From Streptomyces sp. NBC_01233 (GTDB lineage: Bacteria; Actinomycetota; Actinomycetes; Streptomycetales; Streptomycetaceae): a DNA stretch of 64,000 nt. The stretch lies in the NCBI RefSeq assembly GCF_035989305.1, contig NZ_CP108514.1, positions 3,596,501 to 3,660,500 of the forward strand, written 5' to 3'. Position numbers and translations under genes: made by a program. Below, one piece after another: positions 17,049-25,390 of the stretch. Position 1 is the first letter of the stretch. Each line of letters begins with the position of its first letter. The notes beneath the pieces are model-generated. The model was not told the DNA's origin, made no database searches, and was given only the letters and a program-made list of their open reading frames with translations.

Positions 17049-18452
17049 TCAGGAGCCCGACGCCGCCTTGCGGACGGCGCCCGCGACCGCGCCCGCGACC
17101 TTGTCGTTGAAGACCGACGGGATGATGTAGTTCGCGTTCAGCTCGTCCTCGCCGACGACGTCCGCCAGCGCGCTCGCGGCGGCCAGCATCATCTCCGTGT
17201 TCACGGTGCGGGACTGGGCGTCCAGCAGGCCGCGGAAGACACCCGGGAAGACCAGCACGTTGTTGATCTGGTTCGGGAAGTCGGAGCGGCCGGTGGCGAC
17301 GACGGCGGCGGTCTGGCGGGCGACGGCCGGGTCCACCTCGGGGTCCGGGTTCGCGAGCGCGAACACGATCGCACCCTCCGCCATCGCGGCGACGTCCTCG
17401 CCGGACAGCACGTTCGGGGCCGAGACGCCGATGAAGACGTCGGCGCCGACCACGGCTTCCTTCAGAGTGCCCGTGTACCCCTCGGGGTTGGTGTTGTCGG
17501 CGATCCAGCGCAGCGGCGAGTCGGGGGCCGCGTCGACGAGGTCGGGGCGGCCGGCGTGCACGACACCGTGGATGTCGGCGCTGACGGCGTTCTTGACGCC
17601 CGCCGCGAGGAGCAGCTTGAGGATGGCGGTACCGGCCGCGCCGGCGCCCGACATGACGACCTTGACGTCGCCAACTGCCTTGCCCACCACGCGCAGTGCG
17701 TTGGTGAGCGCGGCGAGCACGACGATGGCGGTGCCGTGCTGGTCGTCGTGGAAGACGGGGATGTCGAGGGCCTCGCGCAGCCGGGCCTCGATCTCGAAGC
17801 AGCGCGGCGCGGAGATGTCCTCGAGGTTGATGCCCGCGAAGCCCGGGGCGATGGCCTTGACGATGGCGACGATCTCGTCGGAATCCTGGGTGTCGAGGCA
17901 GATCGGCCAGGCGTCGATGCCGGCGAAGCGCTTGAAGAGGGCCGCCTTGCCCTCCATGACGGGCAGCGCGGCCATGGGTCCGATGTTGCCCAGGCCCAGC
18001 ACGGCGGAGCCGTCCGTCACGACTGCGACGGAGTTGCGCTTGATGGTGAGGCGGCGCGCGTCCTCGGGGTTCTCGGCGATCGCCATGCACACGCGGGCCA
18101 CGCCCGGGGTGTAGATCATGGAGAGGTCGTCACGGTTGCGGATGGGGTGCTTGGACGCCATCTCGATCTTGCCGCCGAGGTGCATCAGGAAGGTTCGGTC
18201 GGAGACCTTGCCGAGGCTGACGCCCTCGATCCCGCGCAGCTTCTCGACGATCTCGTCCGCGTGCGCGGTGGAGGTGGCGGCGATGGTGACGTCGATCCGG
18301 AGCTTCTCGTGGCCGGAGGCGGTCACGTCGAGGCCGGTGACCGATCCGCCGGAGGACTCCACGGCGGTGGTGAGCTGGGAGACCGCGGTTCCGCTCGCGG
18401 GCACTTCCAGACGGACCGTCATCGAATACGAGACGCTGGGCGCCGTTGCCAT
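17049..18452 (-). CDS. NAD(P)-dependent malic enzyme with N-terminal ACT domain
   Basis: This enzyme decarboxylates malate to pyruvate with reduction of NAD(P), supplying pyruvate and reducing power. The protein has 467 residues: an ACT regulatory domain (about residues 7-80), the malic N-terminal domain (YTPGVARVC and TDGSAVLGLGNIGP), and a Rossmann domain with GAGAAGTAILKLLL. The ACT domain suggests allosteric control by a small molecule. The start at ATG 18452 has AGAGGAA about 9 nt upstream; the frame stays open further but with poor codon bias. It follows a probable small RNA and helD on the same strand. Cofactor specificity cannot be read safely. Confidence 0.93.
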   Translation of the reverse strand: MATAPSVSYSMTVRLEVPASGTAVSQLTTAVESSGGSVTGLDVTASGHEKLRIDVTIAATSTAHADEIVEKLRGIEGVSLGKVSDRTFLMHLGGKIEMASKHPIRNRDDLSMIYTPGVARVCMAIAENPEDARRLTIKRNSVAVVTDGSAVLGLGNIGPMAALPVMEGKAALFKRFAGIDAWPICLDTQDSDEIVAIVKAIAPGFAGINLEDISAPRCFEIEARLREALDIPVFHDDQHGTAIVVLAALTNALRVVGKAVGDVKVVMSGAGAAGTAILKLLLAAGVKNAVSADIHGVVHAGRPDLVDAAPDSPLRWIADNTNPEGYTGTLKEAVVGADVFIGVSAPNVLSGEDVAAMAEGAIVFALANPDPEVDPAVARQTAAVVATGRSDFPNQINNVLVFPGVFRGLLDAQSRTVNTEMMLAAASALADVVGEDELNANYIIPSVFNDKVAGAVAGAVRKAASGS

Positions 18453-18646
18453 GGCCGTGTTCCTCTTCTTCTGTCCCTGGTTCGCTGTAACACACAGAGC
18501 CCCGCTGCACAGCAGGTGCGGCAGGACCTGTTGTCCGATCGTCCCACCTACCAGCCAGTACAAGGTAACCAGCTACAAAATTCGGAAAGACTCTTCCACC
18601 ATACGAGATAACAAGGGGTGTTCGGAAGGGTGGGTCCATACAAAAC
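18453..18646 (-). promoter_or_regulatory. Malic enzyme 5' region
   Basis: A 194-bp gap between the small-RNA terminator (18647-18682) and the malic enzyme start. It contains an AT-richer stretch around 18560-18640 that probably holds the promoter, giving a leader of up to 150 nt. No convincing -35/-10 pair could be fixed by eye and no open frame is coding-like. Confidence 0.35.
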
Positions 18647-18805
18647 AGGTCCGCGCCCTCCACTGATGGAGGGCGCGGACCTGGTGATGCGTACGTCTAT
18701 GACACCGACCCGCCATGCTCGCCTCGCGGCAAGTGGTCGCTCTAAGCGACGAAGGTTGGGCCCGGGGGCTTGGATCGAGTCGGTGCCGTACCCAGGCTAA
18801 CAAAG
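18647..18805 (-). ncRNA. Candidate small non-coding RNA between helD and the malic enzyme gene
   Basis: On the minus strand a possible -10 hexamer TAGCCT (about 18796-18801) is followed by about 110 nt without an open frame. A small hairpin GTCGCT-TAG-AGCGAC lies near 18733-18748. The region ends in a textbook intrinsic terminator: a perfect 16-bp stem (AGGTCCGCGCCCTCCA and its complement, loop TCAG) at 18682-18647 followed by TTTTGTAT. A U-rich tail is rare in Streptomyces. The distance to the helD stop (about 255 bp) is long for a plain 3' UTR, so an independent RNA or a 3'-UTR-derived RNA is inferred. Confidence 0.45.
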
Positions 18806-18936
18806 GATCGCCGAATGTGATCCCCCTGCTCGCAGTCGGTTCGCGCCGCCACGCTCCTGGCCGCGGACCATACGGATGTACGGGGCCTTGAGCAGGGCCG
18901 GAGCCGTGCCGTGAACCGCCCCCGCGGGGCGGCCCC

Positions 18937-21243
18937 CTACGGCAGCAGCAGCTCCGGCACCCCGTCCGCGTCCGGCTTGTCCCGGTCGGCCGAGACCACC
19001 GTCAGCTGCTGCGTGGCACGCGTCAGCGCCACGTACAGCACCCGCAGGCCCGCCGGGGACTCGTCCGCGATCTCCGCCGGGGAGACGACCACCGTGGCGT
19101 CGTACTCCAGGCCCTTGGCCTCCAGGCTGCCCAGCGCCACCGCCCGGGCGCCCAGGTCGGCGAGCCAGCCCGCGGCCTCCGCGCGCCGGTCCATGGCCAC
19201 GACCACGCCGACGGTGCCGTCCACCTGTTCCAGCAGCCGCCGGGTCTCCTCGCGGACCGCCGCGCCCAGATCGCCCTCCGCGGCCGTGAACCGGGGCTCC
19301 AGCCCCGTGGAGCGGACCGCCGACGGCGGCTCCATGCCGGGCATCGCCAGCCGCAGCACGCGGGAGGCGACCTCTGCGACCTCCGCCGGGTTGCGGTAGT
19401 TGACCGTCAGCGTGAACCGCCGGCGCGGCCGGCTGCCCAGCGCCTCGTCGCGGGCCGCCGCCGCCTCCTCCGGATCGGTCCAGGAGGACTGCGCCGGGTC
19501 GCCGACGACCGTCCAGGTGCCGTGCCGGCCCCGGCGGCCCACCATCCGCCACTGCATCGGCGTCAGGTCCTGGGCCTCGTCCACGATGACGTGCGCGTAC
19601 TCGGTGCGCTCCGCCGCGAGCCGCTCGGCCCGCTCCCACTGGGTCTCCTCGCGGGTCGGCATCAGCTCCTCCAGCCCGCTGAGCTGGTCGAGCGGGTCCA
19701 TCTCCCGCCTCCGCCTGGGCCGCGCGGGGGCGCCGAGCAGCAGCTGGAGCTCGTCGAGCAGCGCCACGTCGTGCACCGACAGGGGGCCCTTGCCGTCCGG
19801 GCCCACCCGGCGCAGCGAACGGGCCAGCTGGCGGGTCTCGCGCGGGTTCAGGTCCCGGCGCGACCAGCGGCCGAGGTGGCGCTCGTCGGCGAGCGCGGCG
19901 AGCACCGTGCGCGGGGTCAGCTCGGGCCACCAGGCGCCCAGGAAGCCGATGAAGGCGTCCTCGGTGGAGACGTCCTCGTCGAAGGCGGAGCGCAGTTCGG
20001 CTGCCAGCTCCGGATCGCTGTGCCGGCCGGCGCCGCCGGACTTCGCGTACAGGGCGTCGAGAAGCAGCTTGCGGGCGCGCGGGCGCAGCAGGTTGACCGG
20101 GGCGGTGCCGCTGAGCACGTTCTGCCGGATCCGGTTCAGCTCGGCCGCCTCCAGCTCCTGGCGGCGGCCGAAGGCCACCACGCGCAGCCGGTCGGGGGCG
20201 CCGCCGAGCTCCAGTGCGCCGCGTACGGCCTTGCGGAGCACCTTCAGCATCCGTGAGGAGCCCTTGATGCGGGCCACGGCCGGGGAGTCGTAAGTGGTGG
20301 CCTCCGCGCCGTCGACGAGCGAGCCGAGGGCCCGGATCGCCACCTGGCCCTCCTCGCCCAGCGAGGGCAGCACGCCCTCGGTGTACGCGACGAGCAGCGG
20401 GGTCGGGGAGACGATCAGGATGCCGCCGGAGTAGCGGCGCCGGTCCTGGTAGAGCAGGTAGGCGGCGCGGTGCAGGGCGACGGCGGTCTTGCCGGTGCCC
20501 GGTCCGCCGGCGACCTCGGCGACGGAGGCGGCGGGCGCCCGGATGACCAGGTCCTGCTCGGCCTGGATGGAGGAGACGATGTCCCGCATCGAGTGCGTAC
20601 GGGCCCGCCCGAGGGCGGCCATCAGGGCGCCGTCGCCGATGGCGGGCAGCTCCCGGCCGTCGAGGAAGGCGGTGACCTCGGGGCGCATCAGGTCGTCTTC
20701 GACGCCCAGCACCTTGCGGCCCTTGGAGCGGATGACGCGGCGGCGCACGACGCGGCCGGGCTCCTTGGGCGTGGAGCGGTAGAACGGCGCGGCGGCCGGT
20801 GCGCGCCAGTCGATGACCAGCGGGGCGTAGTCGGAGTCCAGGACTCCGATGCGGCCGATGTGCAGCGTCTCGGCGACGTCGGCCGTGAGGTCCGCGCGGA
20901 TCGCGTCGTCGGCGGGCTCGACGGAGGTGTACGCGCCGTCGGGGCCGCGCTCCCCGTCCTTGCCGAGCACCAGGTCGATGCGGCCGAAGAGGAAGTCCTC
21001 GAACTCGTTGTGGAGCCGGTTCAGGTGGATGCCCGCCCGGAAGACCTGCGCGTCTCGCTCGGCGAGTGCGCCGGGCGTCCCCACTTGGCCGCGCTGGGCG
21101 GCGTCGTTCATGAGGAACTCCGCCTCGTGGATCTTCTCCTCGAGGCGTCGGTACACGTGGTCGAGATGCGTCTGCTCGACCGCGATCTCCCGATCGCGGA
21201 CGGAATCCACCGTGCTGTCGACAGCGGCATTCTGCGCGGCCAC
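18937..21243 (-). CDS. helD: HelD-family RNA polymerase-associated ATPase (UvrD/Rep superfamily)
   Basis: This superfamily-1 helicase-like protein has 768 residues. An N-terminal charged coiled-coil (about residues 10-75, EQTHLDHVYRRLEEK) and the P-loop GGPGTGKTAVALHRAAYLLY (Lys252) are the HelD signature, not that of UvrD/PcrA repair helicases. Motifs DEAQDLTPMQ, GDPAQS and LTRATQQL are present. HelD proteins in Bacillus and mycobacteria bind RNA polymerase and recycle stalled complexes. A related Streptomyces protein, HelR, protects polymerase from rifamycins. The start at GTG 21243 is placed 5 nt after GAAGGGGG. I did not recognise a rifamycin-associated DNA element upstream, so this may be the housekeeping HelD. 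Confidence 0.88.
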   Translation of the reverse strand: MAAQNAAVDSTVDSVRDREIAVEQTHLDHVYRRLEEKIHEAEFLMNDAAQRGQVGTPGALAERDAQVFRAGIHLNRLHNEFEDFLFGRIDLVLGKDGERGPDGAYTSVEPADDAIRADLTADVAETLHIGRIGVLDSDYAPLVIDWRAPAAAPFYRSTPKEPGRVVRRRVIRSKGRKVLGVEDDLMRPEVTAFLDGRELPAIGDGALMAALGRARTHSMRDIVSSIQAEQDLVIRAPAASVAEVAGGPGTGKTAVALHRAAYLLYQDRRRYSGGILIVSPTPLLVAYTEGVLPSLGEEGQVAIRALGSLVDGAEATTYDSPAVARIKGSSRMLKVLRKAVRGALELGGAPDRLRVVAFGRRQELEAAELNRIRQNVLSGTAPVNLLRPRARKLLLDALYAKSGGAGRHSDPELAAELRSAFDEDVSTEDAFIGFLGAWWPELTPRTVLAALADERHLGRWSRRDLNPRETRQLARSLRRVGPDGKGPLSVHDVALLDELQLLLGAPARPRRRREMDPLDQLSGLEELMPTREETQWERAERLAAERTEYAHVIVDEAQDLTPMQWRMVGRRGRHGTWTVVGDPAQSSWTDPEEAAAARDEALGSRPRRRFTLTVNYRNPAEVAEVASRVLRLAMPGMEPPSAVRSTGLEPRFTAAEGDLGAAVREETRRLLEQVDGTVGVVVAMDRRAEAAGWLADLGARAVALGSLEAKGLEYDATVVVSPAEIADESPAGLRVLYVALTRATQQLTVVSADRDKPDADGVPELLLP

Positions 21244-21346
21244 CAAGGCCCCCTTCTGACGTGCATGGGCGACCGTCAACCGTACGCGAACCGGCCCCCT
21301 GTCCGCACGCCCGTTCCGGAACCGGTCTCGCTGAGTGATACGCCCG

Positions 21347-21907
21347 CTACCGGGATCCGGACGCCAGGGCCCGGCGGCGGTGCCGGGCGACGCGCTCGCG
21401 GTTGCCGCACAGCTCGCTGGAGCACCAGCGGCGCCGGTGGCCGCGGGAGGTGTCCAGGTAGACGCGGGTGCAGCCGTCGCCCTCGCAGGCCCGCAGCAGC
21501 GCCAGGTCGCCGGGGTCGGTGAGCAGCTCGACGGCGTCCCGGGCGACGGCGGCGAGCAGCGCGCCGCATTCCACACCGCCGCACAACTCCCTCACGAGGT
21601 GCCCCTCTTGGTCCCGTACGGCACACAGTCCGGGGGGTGGTCCGGCGGCCAGCGCGTTGACCCGGGCGAGGGCGTTCTCGTCGGAGCCGCCGCCGGCGAG
21701 CTCCGCCCGTACGAGGGTTTCCACGTCGCCGCGCAGGGCCCGGAAGGCAGCGGCCCAGTCGGGTCCCACCCGCGCCAGCGGTGTCCGGTCGGGCACCAGC
21801 CCGGCCCCGGCGAGCCACACCCGCAGCTCGTCGCCGTCCGGGATCCCCTCGTGGGGGGTGAAGGTGGCCACCAGGTCCAGACAGACGCGCCCGGAATCGA
21901 ACCGCAT
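21347..21907 (-). CDS. CGNR zinc-finger / ABATE-domain protein
   Basis: The 186-residue protein starts MRFDSGRVCLDLVATF behind GGGAGG. The N-terminal part is the ABATE domain (putative stress-induced regulator family). The C terminus is the CGNR zinc finger: C-x4-C-TRVYLDTSRGHRRRWCS-x3-CGNR. Such proteins are predicted transcription regulators in actinobacteria, with no defined target here. It is transcribed in the same direction as helD but separated by about 100 bp, so it is probably autonomous. Confidence 0.85.
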   Translation of the reverse strand: MRFDSGRVCLDLVATFTPHEGIPDGDELRVWLAGAGLVPDRTPLARVGPDWAAAFRALRGDVETLVRAELAGGGSDENALARVNALAAGPPPGLCAVRDQEGHLVRELCGGVECGALLAAVARDAVELLTDPGDLALLRACEGDGCTRVYLDTSRGHRRRWCSSELCGNRERVARHRRRALASGSR

Positions 21908-22054
21908 GCCGTCAGCCTCCCGTCGTGGGGTGCCGTACCAGATTGCCGCCCTGCGGGTCGCAGCGGAAGCCCCCGAACCGGTACGCCCGGGCTGCGGCTG
22001 AGCGGAGCTGTCCCCGGGCTCTGCCCGGACCTGCGGGCTGACGCCGGCCAAATC

Positions 22055-22071
22055 CAGCCCCGCCGGGGCTG
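22055..22071. terminator. Short hairpin after GNAT gene
   Basis: A perfect 7-bp stem CAGCCCC-GCC-GGGGCTG lies 7 bp beyond the GNAT stop. It is followed on the minus strand by GATTTGG. It shares the AATCCAGCCCCGCCGG core of the interspersed repeat family seen elsewhere in this window. Confidence 0.5.
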
Positions 22072-22077
22072 AAATGG

Positions 22078-22626
22078 CTAGGCCGCCGGCGGGTCGTCGT
22101 GCAGGAGGCGTTGGAAGAGGCGGTGGTCGCGCCAGGCGCCGTTGATGTGGAGGTAGCGCGGCGCGAGCCCGTACGGCTCGAAGCCCGCCTTCGCCAGCAC
22201 CCGCTGCGAGGCGAGGTTGTCGACCAGGGTCCCGGCTTCCACCCGGTGCAGGCCGACCTCGTCGCGGGCGATCCGGCAGACCTCCTCCACCGCCGCGGTG
22301 GCCAGCCCCTTGCCGTGCCAGGCGGGGTCGACCCAGTAGCCCACGCCGCCGCTGCACAGCGGCCCGCGGGCGATGGAGCCCAGGTTGATCGCGCCGACGG
22401 GTGCGCCCGTGGCCGTCTCCACGAGCACGTACGGGACGATCCGCCCCGCGTCCCGCTCGGCGAGGATCCCCTCGATGCGTTCCCGCTGCCCCTGCTCCGT
22501 GTAGTACGCGTCCGGCCGGACCGGCTCCACGTGCGCCATGAACGCCCGGTTCCGCGCGAACGCCTCCGCCAGCCCGGCGGCGTCGCCGAGCGCGACGCCC
22601 CTCATCTCCACGCCGTCAATGATCAT
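22078..22626 (-). CDS. GNAT acetyltransferase, RimJ/RimL type
   Basis: The 182-residue protein has the GNAT fold: YVLVETATGAPVGAINLG, the acetyl-CoA loop region GGVGYWVDPAWHGKGLATAAVEEV (Q/R-x-x-G-x-G/A variant WHGKGLA), and the C-terminal LAKAGFEPYGLAPRYL. It is closest to ribosomal-protein or amino-group acetyltransferases of the RimJ/RimL class. The substrate is unknown. It starts 9 bp after the nnaR stop, so it is probably in one unit with nnaR. Confidence 0.85.
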   Translation of the reverse strand: MIIDGVEMRGVALGDAAGLAEAFARNRAFMAHVEPVRPDAYYTEQGQRERIEGILAERDAGRIVPYVLVETATGAPVGAINLGSIARGPLCSGGVGYWVDPAWHGKGLATAAVEEVCRIARDEVGLHRVEAGTLVDNLASQRVLAKAGFEPYGLAPRYLHINGAWRDHRLFQRLLHDDPPAA

Positions 22627-22635
22627 CCCGGCACG

Positions 22636-23823
22636 CTAGCCGAGGACCCCCCTGGCCGTCACCGCATCCAGCGGGAGCTCCCCGTACTTGGCCTCGCCGC
22701 CCGCGTCCAGCGACAGCCGGTACCCCCGCTTGACCACGGTCTGGATCAGGTTCGGCGCCCCGAGCGCCGCCCGCAGCCGGGCCATCGCCGTCTCCACGGC
22801 GTGCTCGTCGCGGCCCGCGCCCGGCAGTACCCGCAGCAGCTCCGCGCGGGCCACCACCCAGCCGGGCCGCCGGGCCAGGGCCCGCAGCAGGGCCATCCCG
22901 GCGGGCGGTACGGGCCGCAGCTGCGCGTCCACCAGGACGGCGTGCCCGCGGATCTCCACCCGGTGACCGGCCACCGGCAGCACCCGTGCGCGGCCCGGCA
23001 GTTCCTGGCAGAGCAGCTGCACCAGCGGGCCCAGCCGGAAGCGTTCCGGCTGGACCGTGGCCACCCCGTGCGCCTGGAGCGGCAGCGCGGTCACCGGCCC
23101 GACGCACGCGGACAGCAGCGGGCCGCGCAGCGCGTCCAGCACGGCCTCCCGTACGCCCCTCTCCTCGGCCCGGGACAGCAGGGAGGCGGCCGCCGGCGCC
23201 GAGGTGAAGCTGACGGCGTCCACCCCGCCGCCGACGATCGCGTCGAGCAGCCGGTCGAGCGGCCCGAGGTCCTCCGGCGCCATCCACCGGTACACCGGCA
23301 CGACGACCACGTCGGCTCCGCCGGCGCGCAGCGCCTCGACGAAGCCGGGCAGCGGCTCCCCGTGCAGCTGGAGTGCGATCCGCCGGCCCGCCACCCCGGC
23401 CGTCAGCAGGCGTTCCAGTACTTCGGCGAGGGATTCCGACTCCGGGGACCAGGTCTCCACGAGCCCGGCGGCCCGGATGGCGCCCTTCACCTTCGGCCCT
23501 CGCGCGAGGAGTTCGGTGGCCCTCAGCCGCTCCAGCAGTTCCTCGCCGACGCCCCACCCGTCGGCCGCCTCGATCCATCCGCGGAAGCCGATGGCGGTGG
23601 TGGCCACGACCACGTCCGGTGCGCAGCCGATGAGTTCCTTGGTGGCGGCGAGCAGTTCGCTGTCGTCGGCGAGGGGCACGATCCGCAGCGCGGGAGCGTG
23701 CAGCACCGCCGCTCCGCGCCGCCGCAGCAGCGCGATGAGTTCGTCCGCCCGCCGGGCAGCGGTGACGCCGACGGTGAAGCCCGCGAGCGGGCCGGTGTTC
23801 GTGTCGGTGTTCGTGTGGTCCAT
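22636..23823 (-). CDS. nnaR: NnaR-type regulator: uroporphyrinogen-III synthase-like domain plus winged helix
   Basis: The 395-residue fusion contains a HemD-like uroporphyrinogen-III synthase domain (about residues 15-270: VGVTAARRADEL, SFTSAPAAASLL, ACVGPVTA) and a C-terminal OmpR/PhoB-type winged helix (about 290-385, AVETAMARLRAALG...IQTVVKRGYRL). In Streptomyces this architecture is NnaR, which works with GlnR in control of nitrate/nitrite assimilation. The adjacent upstream narK transporter supports this. The HemD part probably serves as a ligand-sensing domain, not in haem synthesis. Start at ATG 23823. Confidence 0.88.
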   Translation of the reverse strand: MDHTNTDTNTGPLAGFTVGVTAARRADELIALLRRRGAAVLHAPALRIVPLADDSELLAATKELIGCAPDVVVATTAIGFRGWIEAADGWGVGEELLERLRATELLARGPKVKGAIRAAGLVETWSPESESLAEVLERLLTAGVAGRRIALQLHGEPLPGFVEALRAGGADVVVVPVYRWMAPEDLGPLDRLLDAIVGGGVDAVSFTSAPAAASLLSRAEERGVREAVLDALRGPLLSACVGPVTALPLQAHGVATVQPERFRLGPLVQLLCQELPGRARVLPVAGHRVEIRGHAVLVDAQLRPVPPAGMALLRALARRPGWVVARAELLRVLPGAGRDEHAVETAMARLRAALGAPNLIQTVVKRGYRLSLDAGGEAKYGELPLDAVTARGVLG

Positions 23824-23860
23824 CGTGACCTGCCTAGCGACGCATGGGGGGCGGGGCGGA

Positions 23861-23910
23861 ACGGGTGGACCGAGCCTGCCAACCCGGCATGTCGGACTCG
23901 GTTCACCCGT
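23861..23910 (-). terminator. Long inverted repeat between narK and nnaR
   Basis: Two 14-bp arms (ACGGGTGGACCGAG at 23861-23874 and CTCGGTTCACCCGT at 23897-23910) pair with one mismatch across a 22-nt loop. It lies 12 bp after the narK stop and 37 bp before nnaR. It is suitable as a terminator or processing hairpin that lowers nnaR expression relative to narK. Confidence 0.6.
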
Positions 23911-23922
23911 ATTTCGCCCCGG

Positions 23923-25293
23923 TTACACCGACGTGAGCTGCGGTTTCGCTTCGACTCCGACGGCCGGGACCGCCGCGGGCGCCGGCCGGCGAAGGTATAC
24001 CGCCCATGTCACCGCGCAGCACAGGGCGTAGAAGCCGAGGAAGGTGACGAAGGCCGCCGTGCCGGAGCCGGAGCTGAGGAAGGCCTCCCGGAAGACGAGG
24101 TTGATGCCGAGTCCGCCGAGTGCGCCGACCGCTCCGATGAGTCCCATGGCGGCCCCGGAGAGCCGCCGTCCGTAGGCCGCGGCCTCCTCGCCGCTCATTC
24201 CGCGGGCCAGCGCCTTCGCCTGGAAGATGCCCGGGATCATCTTGTACGTCGACCCGTTGCCGAGCCCGCTCAGGACGAACAGCGCCACGAACCCGACGAG
24301 GAAGACGGGCAGCGAGGACCGGCCCGAGGCGAACACGACGACCCCGGTCGCCGCCGCCATCGCCACGAACGTCCCGAGGGTGATCCGCGCCCCGCCGAAC
24401 CGGTCCGCCAGCGCCCCGCCCACCGGCCGGATCAGCGATCCGAGCAGGGGGCCGATGAAGGTCAGCGAGGCGGCCTGCAGCGGGGTGCGGCCGAACTGGG
24501 TCTGGAGCACCAGGCCGAAGGCGAAGCTGTATCCGATGAAGGACCCGAACGTCCCGATGTAGAGGAAGGACATGATCCAGGTGTGCGCGTCCTTGAGTGC
24601 CTCGCGGACGGCTCCGGTGTCGTTGCGCACGGGCGCCAGGTTGTCCATCCGTACGGCCGCCAGGACCGCCGCGAGCACGATCAGCGGGATGTAGGCGCCG
24701 AGCAGCAGCCGCGGGTGCGCGGCCCCGGCGGTGGCGATGACCAGCAGTCCGGCCAGCTGGACCACGGGCACGCCGATGTTGCCGCCGCCGGCGTTCAGGC
24801 CGAGCGCCCAGCCCTTCTTGCGCAGCGGGAAGAAGGCGTTGATGTTGGTCATGGAAGAGGCGAAGTTGCCGCCGCCCACCCCGGTCAGGACCGCGACGAG
24901 CAGGAAGGTCCCGTACGAGGTCCCGGGCTCCATCACCACCAGTGCGGCCACCGTCGGCGCGAGCAGCATCAGCGCGCTGAAGACGGTCCAGTTCCGGCCG
25001 CCGAAGCGGGCGACGGCGAAGGTGTACGGCACCCGCACCAGGGCGCCGACGAGGGTCGCGGCCGCGATGAGGAAGAACTTCCCGGCCGGGTCGATGCCGT
25101 AGGCGGGGCCCATGAAGAGCACCATCACGGACCAGAACGACCAGATGGAGAACCCGATGTGCTCGGAGAGCACGGAGTAGAGCAGGTTGCGGCGGGCGGT
25201 CCGCTCCCCCGTCTCCTTCCAGAAGGTCTCGTCCTCGGGATCCCACTGCTCGATCCAGCGGCCTCCCCTGCGCGGTGCGGTCGTACCGGTCAT
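23923..25293 (-). CDS. narK: NarK-type nitrate/nitrite transporter (MFS)
   Basis: A 456-residue polytopic membrane protein with about 12 hydrophobic helices. Both nitrate-signature regions of the NNP family are visible: GGGNFASSMTNINAFFP and GLGNGSTYKMIPG. It carries nitrate in or nitrite out across the cytoplasmic membrane. The start at ATG 25293 is chosen because GGAGG is 6 nt upstream; GTG 25296 is the alternative. Gene order narK-nnaR and a GlnR-type box upstream fit nitrogen control of nitrate assimilation. Confidence 0.93.
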   Translation of the reverse strand: MTGTTAPRRGGRWIEQWDPEDETFWKETGERTARRNLLYSVLSEHIGFSIWSFWSVMVLFMGPAYGIDPAGKFFLIAAATLVGALVRVPYTFAVARFGGRNWTVFSALMLLAPTVAALVVMEPGTSYGTFLLVAVLTGVGGGNFASSMTNINAFFPLRKKGWALGLNAGGGNIGVPVVQLAGLLVIATAGAAHPRLLLGAYIPLIVLAAVLAAVRMDNLAPVRNDTGAVREALKDAHTWIMSFLYIGTFGSFIGYSFAFGLVLQTQFGRTPLQAASLTFIGPLLGSLIRPVGGALADRFGGARITLGTFVAMAAATGVVVFASGRSSLPVFLVGFVALFVLSGLGNGSTYKMIPGIFQAKALARGMSGEEAAAYGRRLSGAAMGLIGAVGALGGLGINLVFREAFLSSGSGTAAFVTFLGFYALCCAVTWAVYLRRPAPAAVPAVGVEAKPQLTSV

Positions 25294-25344
25294 CACACGC
25301 CTCCACAGCTGTCGCGTCCGTGGTGACGACCGTAGGAAGGGCGC

Positions 25345-25383
25345 GTTTCGGCCCCGGTCCCCGCCGGATGACCGCCGGGAAAC
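25345..25383. promoter_or_regulatory. GlnR-type box(es) upstream of narK
   Basis: At 25368-25383 (plus orientation) the sequence ATGAC-CGCCGG-GAAAC matches the GlnR consensus gTnAC-n6-GaAAC. A weaker, oppositely oriented GGACC-GGGGCC-GAAAC occupies 25360-25345. They lie 52-90 bp upstream of the narK start, the expected position for an activator site. Confidence 0.55.
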
Positions 25384-25390
25384 CTTGCTC

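Noticed and set aside
18618..18800. A 60-codon plus-strand ORF between helD and malic enzyme
   Set aside because: It lies across the terminator hairpin, has no good ribosome-binding site and no codon bias. A small RNA on the minus strand fits better.
18937..21576. Rifamycin-inducible HelR with its upstream element
   Set aside because: The HelD family is clear, but I could not recognise a rifamycin-associated inverted repeat upstream, so I do not claim it.
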